This document shows positions 16,627-22,543 of a stretch of DNA of 40,134 bases, piece after piece. Below the pieces are notes generated by a model. That model did no database searches. It was not told where the DNA came from and was given only the letters and a program-made list of their open reading frames with translations. The DNA is taken from assembly GCA_028293545.1 (NCBI GenBank), contig JAQGOP010000003.1, positions 1 through 40,134 of the forward strand, read 5' to 3'. Each line of letters begins with the position of its first letter. Position 1 is the stretch's first letter. The stretch is from Verrucomicrobiota bacterium. GTDB taxonomy: Bacteria; Verrucomicrobiota; Verrucomicrobiia; Opitutales; Opitutaceae. The translations under genes and the position numbers were made by a program.

Positions 16627-16631
16627 GGGAG
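16627..16631 (+). promoter_or_regulatory. Ribosome binding site deciding the start of the second aldo/keto reductase
   Basis: GGGAG six bases before ATG 16638. It is one of the clearer Shine-Dalgarno sequences in the window and places the start after the REP pair rather than in the open frame running back to 16485. Confidence 0.6.
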
Positions 16632-16637
16632 ACAACG

Positions 16638-17543
16638 ATGCCTTCGTTGGTGTTGGAGCGACGCGACCTGCGCGACGATGGCGTCGCCTTCGGCCTTGCC
16701 GGCATCGGCGGTGCGTGGGGACCGGTCGACCCGGGGGTCGCCCGGGAGACGATGCAGCGCGCGATGGAAATCGGGATCGGTGTGTTCGACACGGCGCCAT
16801 CCTACGGCACGGCCGAAAAAATCCTCGGCGCAGCGCTCGCCACGTGGCGCGGTCCCCGGCCGGTCATCAGCACGAAGGTGGGCCGGCTCCCGGCCAGCGA
16901 CGGCCACGAAATCAAATTCGATTTCAACCCGGACAGCATGCGCGCGTCGCTCGAACGAAGCCTGGCGATTTTTGGCGTGCCGTGCGTCGACCTCCTGTTC
17001 CTGCACGAACCGGAATACGTGCCGCGCGAGGATCGCGCACGAGTGGTCGACACGCTGCGGCAATTCCAAGCGGATGGCTTGGCGCGTCGGTTGGGCGTGG
17101 CGGGGGGATACGGGTCGGGTTGGGATGGCTTCGTGGAATCAGGGGCGTTTGACGTCGGAATGCTATTCCGGCGCGTCGACGCCTGTATTTTCGACGGCAT
17201 GGCGGAGGATCTGCCGCGATTGCGTTGCGCGGAGATGGCGACGTATGGGGCGAGTCCGCTGCACATGGGGTTGCTGGGATCGCGCTACGAAGAGTTCGTG
17301 CGCGAACGCCCAAAATGGGTCTGGGAGCAGCCGATCAATCGCGCAGTCCGCCTGCGCGCGCTCGCGGAGGAAAACAACCTGAGCCTCGCGATGCTGGGCC
17401 ATCGCTTTTTGTTCAGCGTCGCGGAAATCGACCGCGCGGTGATTGGCGCGCGCAACCCGGCGGAACTCGACGACGCCTGGGCGGCTTGGAAAGCGGGCCC
17501 GCTGTCGGAGGAACTTTTCGCCGCCGTGTGCGCGGCGCAGTGA
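16638..17543 (+). CDS. Aldo/keto reductase, D-threo-aldose/L-fucose 1-dehydrogenase-like
   Basis: 301-aa aldo/keto reductase with the tetrad Asp51, Tyr56 (FDTAPSYG), Lys80 (ISTKVGR) and His123 (LFLHEPE). The DTAPSYGTAEKILG segment followed by STKVGRL resembles D-threo-aldose 1-dehydrogenases, which oxidise L-fucose and related sugars at C1 to the lactone. It would therefore duplicate or complement the first aldo/keto reductase at 9901. The start is set by the GGGAG site. The frame remains open upstream to 16485, through translated REP elements, and this extension is rejected. It follows the SDR on the same strand and may belong to the same transcript across the REP pair. Confidence 0.87.
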   Translation: MPSLVLERRDLRDDGVAFGLAGIGGAWGPVDPGVARETMQRAMEIGIGVFDTAPSYGTAEKILGAALATWRGPRPVISTKVGRLPASDGHEIKFDFNPDSMRASLERSLAIFGVPCVDLLFLHEPEYVPREDRARVVDTLRQFQADGLARRLGVAGGYGSGWDGFVESGAFDVGMLFRRVDACIFDGMAEDLPRLRCAEMATYGASPLHMGLLGSRYEEFVRERPKWVWEQPINRAVRLRALAEENNLSLAMLGHRFLFSVAEIDRAVIGARNPAELDDAWAAWKAGPLSEELFAAVCAAQ

Positions 17544-17562
17544 GAAACTGCGGGAGGCCACT

Positions 17563-17669
17563 CCGCGTAGCGCCGGTCTCCGACCGGCTCCGTTGGACGC
17601 CAACAACCGACCGACAGTGCAGTGTTTTATAACGCGCAACGGAGCCGGTCGGAGACCGGCGCTACGCGG
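17563..17669. repeat. Inverted pair of REP family B elements (BIME-like)
   Basis: Perfect 33-bp inverted repeat: 17563-17595 and 17637-17669, with a 41-base spacer. Each arm has the GTAG head, C, the stem GCCGGTC / GACCGGC with a TCC loop, and TCCGTTG behind it. The GTAG heads face outward. A single relative lies at 3766. The pair sits between the aldo/keto reductase stop and the TonB-like gene. Confidence 0.9.
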
Positions 17670-17726
17670 TCGAACGCGTCCCTACCCTGATTGACGCGCA
17701 CCCGGCGTGCGACAACCTCGCCGGTC

Positions 17727-18458
17727 ATGCCCCGAAATCTTTCAGCCGTGCTTGGGATTGCTTTGTGCGTGACCGCGTCGATGCCGCGGTTGCTGGCCCA
17801 GGCCGGAGTGCCCGCGGAATACCAGTACGATGTGGCGCCCAAGCCGAAGACATCGGTGGCGCCCGTCTATCCCTATGCGCTGATGGCGCAGGATGCGCGC
17901 GGTACGGCCAAGGTTCGTTTCGCCGTCGACGCGACGGGCAAGGTCATCTTCGCCGACGTGATCGCGGCGGATCGTCCGGAATTTGGCGCGGCGCTGCAGG
18001 CGGCGATCGAGGGCACGGAGTTCGAGCCGGCGTTGAAGGCGGGGAAGCCCACGCAGTCGTTGCTGACCTTGGATCGGGAATTTTCGACCTACGACGACGA
18101 CCATCTCGTGAAGCGCGACGATCGGCGTTTATTCCAAGTGGAGCAGAAGCACCCGGAAAAAATCGTCAGCCCGGGCAAGCTGGATGCCAAGCTGCGGCCG
18201 ACAGAGACGCGGGCGCCGACGTTTCCACTGGCGCTGGACGGCAAGGTCGTGAAAGCCGAGGCGTTGGTGGAAATGCTGGTCGATCCGGTGGGAGTGCCAC
18301 GGCTGGCGCGCGTGATCTCGGCGAGCAACCCGGCGTTCGGGTGGTCGGCGGTGCAGGCCGTCTCGCAGTGGCGCTTTGAAAAACCGAAGAGCGGAGGCAA
18401 GGAGGCGGTGGTCCGCGTCCGCGTGCCCTTCAATTTCAACGGCAAACCCGCGAAATAA
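17727..18458 (+). CDS. Exported protein with two TonB_C-like domains
   Basis: 243-aa protein. The ATG at 17727 gives a signal peptide (MPRNLSAVLGIALCVTASMP with cleavage near LLAQA). Two copies of a TonB C-terminal-like fold follow, at about residues 45-120 (PVYPYALMAQDARGTAKVRF) and 165-240 (AEALVEMLVDPVGVPRLARV, then SAVQAVSQWRFEKP). TonB links inner-membrane energy to outer-membrane receptors, but there is no long proline-rich spacer and no clear N-terminal anchor, so it is probably a periplasmic relative rather than a true energy transducer. It precedes the enolase-superfamily gene by 100 bases. A TTG at 17691 would only add a short basic tail. Confidence 0.75.
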   Translation: MPRNLSAVLGIALCVTASMPRLLAQAGVPAEYQYDVAPKPKTSVAPVYPYALMAQDARGTAKVRFAVDATGKVIFADVIAADRPEFGAALQAAIEGTEFEPALKAGKPTQSLLTLDREFSTYDDDHLVKRDDRRLFQVEQKHPEKIVSPGKLDAKLRPTETRAPTFPLALDGKVVKAEALVEMLVDPVGVPRLARVISASNPAFGWSAVQAVSQWRFEKPKSGGKEAVVRVRVPFNFNGKPAK

Positions 18459-18558
18459 ATTCCTGATGGGGCCGCGAGGATTCGGCGGCGCCTCCTCCAC
18501 CCGGCGTTTTCGGAGGACGAGCTTGTGACGGCAGGCCAACGCGGATTCCCTTGGCCGT

Positions 18559-20028
18559 ATGATTTCATTGCTCAGGGCCGAGCTGTTCCGCATTCCACTC
18601 CGCGCGCGCATGCCGTTTCGCTACGGCATCGTGACCATGACGGAGGTACCGCATGTTTTCCTGCGCCTGGAATTCGAGATCGACGGCGAAGCCCACGCCG
18701 GGCTTGCGGCGGATCACCTGCCGCCGAAATGGTTCACAAAGGATCCGGCGCGCGCCCTTGGCGATGAGATCGAAGAAATGCTGATGGTCATCCGCGCCGC
18801 CGTGTCCTCCGCACGAAAAATCCGGGCGACCACGCCGTTCGCGTTCTGGCAGGAGCTGTATGCGGCGCAGAGTGAGTGGGCGAAAAAAGGCGGAAAGGCG
18901 GAAGGAATGAAGGCTGAGGCCGGACTTTCCGAGCAGGCGGGCCGTCAGGTCATTCCGCCGCTGCTGGCGCATTTCGGGACGTCCTTGGTGGAGCGCGCGC
19001 TGGTCGACGCATTTTGCCGCGCAAAGAAGACCACGCTTTCGCGCGCGGTGCGGGAGAACCAGCTGGGCGTGGACCTGGGCGCGGTGCATGCGCCGCTGGT
19101 GGGGAGCGCGCCGAGCGATTGGCTGCCGGCGCGTCCGCCGGAGACGGTGTTTGCGCGTCACACCGTGGGCTTGGTGGACTACATCGAGGAGGCCGACATC
19201 CCGGCTGCCGAGCGCGTGAACGACGGTTTGCCGCAGTCGCTCGCGGCGTGTGTGCGGTTTTACGGGCTGAGGCATTTCAAGATCAAGATCGACGCCGACG
19301 TCGCGCGCGCGCGGGAACGGCTGAAGCAAATCGCGGTGGTCCTCGCGCGCGAATGCGGCGGCGATTACGCGTTTTCGCTCGATGGCAACGAGAGTTTCCG
19401 GGAGCCGGCCGTGTTCGCGGCGCAGATGCGCGCGCTGCTCGCGGAGCCGACGCTGAAGGAGTTTTGGCCGAAGCTGATCTTCATCGAGCAGCCGCTGCAC
19501 CGCGACGTCGCGCTGTCGGCGGCGGCGGATTGGTCGGCGTGGCCGGAGCGTCCGCCGATCATCATCGACGAATCCGACGCCGAAATCGGCAGCCTGCCGG
19601 CCGCGCTTGCGCTCGGTTACGCGGGGACGAGCCACAAGAACTGCAAGGGAATCTTCAAGGGCCTCGCGAACGCCTGCCTGCTGGCGCAGCGGCGCGCATT
19701 GGGAAAGCCTGTGATGTTAAGCGGCGAAGACCTGACGAATGTCGGGCCGGTGGCTTTGCTGCAGGACCTCGCGATGCAGGCGGTGCTTGGCGTGACGAGC
19801 GTGGAGCGCAACGGCCACCACTACTTCGCCGGGCTCGCGCAGTTTCCGGTTTCGATCCAGCAGCACGTGCTCAAGCACCACGGCGATCTCTACACGCGCA
19901 GCACCGCGGGCTGGCCGCGCCTGGAGGTGAAGGAGGGCCGCATTGCGCTGGGCACGACGTTGCGTGCGCCGTTCGGGTGCGCGCCGGGACTGGAACTGGG
20001 CGAGTTGGAGCACGTTTCGTTGTCCTGA
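18559..20028 (+). CDS. Enolase-superfamily enzyme, two-lysine type
   Basis: 489-aa protein, longer than the usual 370-420. The superfamily residues are visible: Lys241-x-Lys243 (FKIKID), metal ligands Asp275 (LDGNES), Glu310 (IEQP) and Asp337/Glu338/Asp340 (IIDESD), and a lysine on the opposite face, Lys360 or Lys363 (SHKNCKG). Lysines on both faces match the muconate-cycloisomerase and dipeptide-epimerase subgroup rather than the MR subgroup of the enzyme at 14414. Substrate unknown. Residues ~109-132 (KKGGKAEGMKAEAGLSEQ and following) look like an inserted, low-complexity, REP-derived segment. The Start ATG 18559 (MISLLRAELFRIPLRARMPF) matches the family capping domain. The transcript may continue from the TonB-like gene. 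Confidence 0.85.
   Translation: MISLLRAELFRIPLRARMPFRYGIVTMTEVPHVFLRLEFEIDGEAHAGLAADHLPPKWFTKDPARALGDEIEEMLMVIRAAVSSARKIRATTPFAFWQELYAAQSEWAKKGGKAEGMKAEAGLSEQAGRQVIPPLLAHFGTSLVERALVDAFCRAKKTTLSRAVRENQLGVDLGAVHAPLVGSAPSDWLPARPPETVFARHTVGLVDYIEEADIPAAERVNDGLPQSLAACVRFYGLRHFKIKIDADVARARERLKQIAVVLARECGGDYAFSLDGNESFREPAVFAAQMRALLAEPTLKEFWPKLIFIEQPLHRDVALSAAADWSAWPERPPIIIDESDAEIGSLPAALALGYAGTSHKNCKGIFKGLANACLLAQRRALGKPVMLSGEDLTNVGPVALLQDLAMQAVLGVTSVERNGHHYFAGLAQFPVSIQQHVLKHHGDLYTRSTAGWPRLEVKEGRIALGTTLRAPFGCAPGLELGELEHVSLS
18930..18955 (-). repeat. Degenerate REP-like segment inside a coding sequence
   Basis: GAGCAGGCGGGCCG is identical to the inverted form of REP family A and is preceded by CCGGACTTTCC, similar to the flank CCGGAATTCCGGA of the copy at 16584. 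The second half of the stem is changed. It is read in frame by the enolase-superfamily gene as LSEQAGR. Chance similarity in GC-rich DNA cannot be excluded. Confidence 0.4.
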
Positions 20029-20036
20029 GGAAACAG

Positions 20037-20080
20037 AAGAGCGCTGGCCTCCAGCCTTCGCCGGCAACCACAAGCCGGCG
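20037..20080. repeat. Tandem small hairpins after the enolase-superfamily gene
   Basis: GCGCTGGCCTCCAGCC forms a 5-bp stem (GCTGG/CCAGC), and a second stem CGCCGGC (20059-20065) / GCCGGCG (20074-20080) encloses AACCACAA. The first resembles the REP families in size and in the AGCGC start, but lacks GTAG. They may end or protect the upstream transcript. The remaining ~200 bases up to the tRNA gene show nothing I recognise. Confidence 0.4.
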
Positions 20081-20285
20081 CGGGCTTACCGGAAAGATTG
20101 AGGAGAATAAAACGCCGGGCGGGACGTTTCGGAATTCCCGGCGGCGAAATCCGACGCGATCTTTTTTCGGCGTTTCGCTTTGCGCGGTTTCTCGAATTTG
20201 AATCGCGGAGCCGATCACACGCGGGATCCGGCGGTTTACGAAACGCAGGAATCCTTTCGCGATTCGGTATGACGGCATTGTTCAA

Positions 20286-20594
20286 TGGTGGGCCCACTGG
20301 GATTCGAACCCAGAACCAAAGGATTCAAGCGCCCGGTCGTTTCCGGCCGGCTTGGACTATGTCACCACCCACGGCTTGACCCGTTGCGGGCGTCGGGAGC
20401 TGAATGCGGTCATTAAGGGGCTCAACCCCTCCGCTAGTCTCTACACCTTCTGCCAGTGTACCGGCAGCTCGGCTCGGCGTTACCATGCCACGGAGGCGAA
20501 GGCTTCACCGAATTTCCCCGAATCCCGGCGACGGTTTCCCGGTCGCCGGCACCATTTGATGAGTCCTCTGCTCTAACCGTTGAGCTATAGGCCC
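20286..20594 (-). tRNA. tRNA-Ile(CAU), split by a group I intron
   Basis: Two halves join into a regular 76-nt tRNA on the minus strand. The 5' exon is 20594-20559 (36 nt, starting GGGCCTATAGCTCA and ending with the anticodon CAT). The 3' exon is 20325-20286 (40 nt, starting AATCCTTTGG and ending with encoded CCA). The acceptor GGGCCTA pairs with TGGGCCC. The D arm is GCTC/GAGC, the anticodon stem GAGGA/TCCTT, and the T arm CTGGG-TTCGAAT-CCCAG. This body with CAU and the exon junction ...CTCAT|AATCC is the minor isoleucine tRNA whose C34 is changed to lysidine by TilS and which reads AUA; a methionine tRNA is less likely from the body sequence. Function depends on removal of the intron listed separately. 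Confidence 0.95.
20326..20558 (-). other. Group I intron (IC3-like) in the anticodon loop of tRNA-Ile(CAU)
   Basis: 233 nt between tRNA positions 36 and 37. The intron opens CAAATGGTG, whose GTG (positions 7-9) can pair with the exon CAU with U.G at the splice site, as in the Azoarcus tRNA-Ile intron. Visible core: P2 at 20549-20525 (CCGGCGA/TCGCCGG) capped by GAAA; a segment AATTCGGTGAAGCCT and ATGGTAACGCCGAGCC, near-identical to the Azoarcus P4-P6 region as I recall it; GGTGTAGAGACTAG with P7 strands GACTA (20439-20435) and TAGTC (20359-20355); P9 at 20350-20333 with a GAAA loop; and a terminal G at 20326. There is no homing endonuclease frame. Catalysis is inferred. Confidence 0.93.
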
Positions 20595-20766
20595 GGCCAA
20601 AGAACAAGCCACAGGTAGTCGTTGAAGCCTGCCGTTGCTGCAACTCTCGTTTTTCGACACGGCCAAGCGCCGTAACCCGCGGTTTGCTGTAGCAGATGGG
20701 GCGATGCCTTCCGCGAGCCGCTTGGCGGTCAGCAAGGTTCGATCGTCCGAAAATTCTTAAAGATTT

Positions 20767-20798
20767 CTTTAGTGTGTTTAGGGGCGGGTTTCGTCTTG
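20767..20798 (+). promoter_or_regulatory. Putative ECF-sigma promoter before the sigma gene
   Basis: CTTTAGTGTG (20767-20776), 14 bases, then TCGTCTTG (20791-20798). The same two blocks with exactly the same 14-base separation stand before the TonB-receptor gene. A TCGTC -10-like block fits ECF promoters in general. Transcription would start near 20804, about 40 bases before the sigma start codon. Confidence 0.65.
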
Positions 20799-20847
20799 GA
20801 CGTGACAGCAGTTTCTCGAGATCCGAAAAACGGCTGATCGCCTTCCT

Positions 20848-21384
20848 TTGTCCGATCAAAATCCAGAGCATGCCCGTTGGTTTGCCGTGCACCTCCTGCC
20901 GCACGAGCCGATGCTGCGCGCGTGGTTGCAAAGTCGGTTCCCGACCGAAATGGACTTCGACGATATTCTTCAGGAATCCTACCTGCGTGTGCTGCAGGCC
21001 CGGGACCGCGCGGAAATGGCCTCGCCGAAGGCCTTTCTCTTTGCCATCGCGCGTAACCTGGCGGTCGATCGCCTCCGGCATCGCAAGGTCACCCAGGTTG
21101 AGAGCTTCGCCGACACGGATGTGCTGGCGGTCCTGGACGACGGCGAGGGCATTCCGGAAACCCTGGCGCGAAACCAGGAACTCGAGTTCCTGACCGCTGC
21201 AATCCAAGCCCTGCCGGATCGGTGCCGGCAAATTTTCACGCTGCGCAAGGTCTACGGCATGTCCCAAGCCGACATCGCGCGAAAGCTGCGGGTTTCTGAA
21301 AGTACGGTGTCGGCCCAGCTCACGATCGGCCTGCACAAATGCACGGATTTCATGCGTCGAAGGCGCGAAAGGGATATTTCATGA
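20848..21384 (+). CDS. ECF-family RNA polymerase sigma factor, FecI-like
   Basis: 178-aa sigma-70 of the extracytoplasmic-function class with only regions 2 and 4. Region 2 is at about 15-85 (FDDILQESYLRVLQA, then SPKAFLFAIARNLAVDRLRH), region 4 at about 115-170 (LPDRCRQIFTLRKVYGMSQ followed by the helix-turn-helix RVSESTVSAQ). The FecR gene overlaps its end (ATGA) and a TonB receptor with an STN domain follows, so it should be released by substrate-loaded receptor via FecR and then transcribe the locus. The start is set at TTG 20848 (MSDQNPEHARW), which fits FecI-like N termini; GTG 20887 and ATG 20911 are alternatives. No ribosome site is clear. Confidence 0.92.
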   Translation: MSDQNPEHARWFAVHLLPHEPMLRAWLQSRFPTEMDFDDILQESYLRVLQARDRAEMASPKAFLFAIARNLAVDRLRHRKVTQVESFADTDVLAVLDDGEGIPETLARNQELEFLTAAIQALPDRCRQIFTLRKVYGMSQADIARKLRVSESTVSAQLTIGLHKCTDFMRRRRERDIS

Positions 21385-22418
21385 AGTACGGTTTCCATCG
21401 TAATGAGGTGCAGGCACGGATTGATCGCGAAGCAGCGGAATGGCTCGTGAAACGCGAACGCGGCCTGACGGCACCGGAGCAGGATGCCTATTTTCAATGG
21501 CTCGCCGCCGCGCCGCAGCATGGGGAGGCACTGGCGCAGCACCAGCAGACGTGGATCGAATTCAACCTTCTCGCGCAATGGAAGCCCGAGCACAGCGCCG
21601 AGCCCAATCCCGATCTACTTGCGCGTCATCGCCACCAGGTCATCCGCCCCATTTGGCAAGTGATCCTGGCCGCGGCCGCCAGCGTGGCGGTCGCCCTCTG
21701 GGCCCCGTGGCGTCAGCCGCACCTCGCGCCCACTCCCGCTCGCGCGCAGACGGTCGCGACCGCTTACGAACGCCGGGTCCTCGAAGACGGTTCGGTGATC
21801 GAGCTTAATGCCGGCACCCGCCTGAGCGTAGAGTTTACCCGCGGCGAGCGCCGGGTGCACCTGGTCCAGGGCGAGGCCACGTTCAGCGTGGCGAAAAACC
21901 CCGCCCGACCGTTCATCGTCAATGCCCAGGGCATCAACGTCCGCGCGGTGGGCACGGCTTTTAATGTCCGCCTCGGGCAAAAGCACGTCGAGGTGCTCGT
22001 CACGGAAGGAAAGGTCAGCGTCGACGACGCGGTGAAAGGCATCTCGCTCCTGCCCGCGACGGCGAACGGCCAGCCACCGGTGTTGGAGGCGGGCCGCAAG
22101 GTGCTGGTCGAGACACAGCCGGCCCATTTTGTCGCCAGCGCCCCCGTGGCGGTTTCCTCGTCCGAAATCACCCGCCTGCTCGCATGGCAGCCGGAGCTGC
22201 TCGATTTCAACCTGACGCCGCTCTCCGAAGTGGTCGCGGCGTTCAACCGCCGCAACACGGTGCAGATCGAACTCGCCGACCGGGAGTTCGCCAGCATGCC
22301 CATCGTGGCCTCCTTTCGCTCGGACAATGTCGACAGTTTCGTTCGCCTGCTGGAGGTCACTGCGGGCGTGAAGGCGCAGCGCGTCGGCGACCGGATCATC
22401 CTGCGAAAGAATCCCTGA
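21381..22418 (+). CDS. FecR-type anti-sigma factor / receptor-signal transducer
   Basis: 345-aa inner-membrane protein that holds the ECF sigma factor and transmits the receptor signal. The N-terminal cytosolic DUF4880 domain (~8-55, AAEWLVKRERGLTAPEQDAY) binds sigma. A transmembrane helix is at ~95-115 (IWQVILAAAASVAVALWAPW). Periplasmic FecR domain at ~130-225 (LEDGSVIELNAGTRLSV, VRAVGTAFNVR), and a C-terminal STN-like DUF4974 domain at ~265-340 (LDFNLTPLSEVVAAFNRR) that should meet the receptor's signalling domain. ATG 21381 overlaps the sigma stop and is preceded by AAGGGA at a 6-7 base distance, giving translational coupling and equal amounts of sigma and anti-sigma. Confidence 0.94.
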   Translation: MKYGFHRNEVQARIDREAAEWLVKRERGLTAPEQDAYFQWLAAAPQHGEALAQHQQTWIEFNLLAQWKPEHSAEPNPDLLARHRHQVIRPIWQVILAAAASVAVALWAPWRQPHLAPTPARAQTVATAYERRVLEDGSVIELNAGTRLSVEFTRGERRVHLVQGEATFSVAKNPARPFIVNAQGINVRAVGTAFNVRLGQKHVEVLVTEGKVSVDDAVKGISLLPATANGQPPVLEAGRKVLVETQPAHFVASAPVAVSSSEITRLLAWQPELLDFNLTPLSEVVAAFNRRNTVQIELADREFASMPIVASFRSDNVDSFVRLLEVTAGVKAQRVGDRIILRKNP

Positions 22419-22496
22419 TGAGGTGGAGCGTGTTGTCCCAGCGCGCTGCTTGGCTCCGCTTAAATCCGGGCACGACCGGGCGACGCCCGAATTTTC

Positions 22497-22528
22497 CTTT
22501 AGTGTGAATTCGCCGCAAAATCGTCTTG
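22497..22528 (+). promoter_or_regulatory. Putative ECF-sigma promoter before the TonB-receptor gene
   Basis: CTTTAGTGTG (22497-22506), 14 bases, then TCGTCTTG (22521-22528): both blocks and the spacing equal those before the sigma gene, while the 14 bases between differ. This is the best evidence in the window for the sigma factor's target. Transcription would begin near 22534, which rules out the upstream TTG at 22526 as the receptor start and leaves a leader of only about ten bases before ATG 22544. Confidence 0.68.
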
Positions 22529-22543
22529 TGGGCGAACACCATC

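Noticed and set aside
20286..20594. Two separate tRNA fragments or pseudogenes
   Set aside because: The halves pair perfectly as one tRNA and the intervening sequence has a complete group I core, so one split gene is the simpler reading.
22526..22528. TTG as the start of the TonB-receptor gene
   Set aside because: It lies inside the -10-like block of the predicted promoter, so it would not be transcribed.
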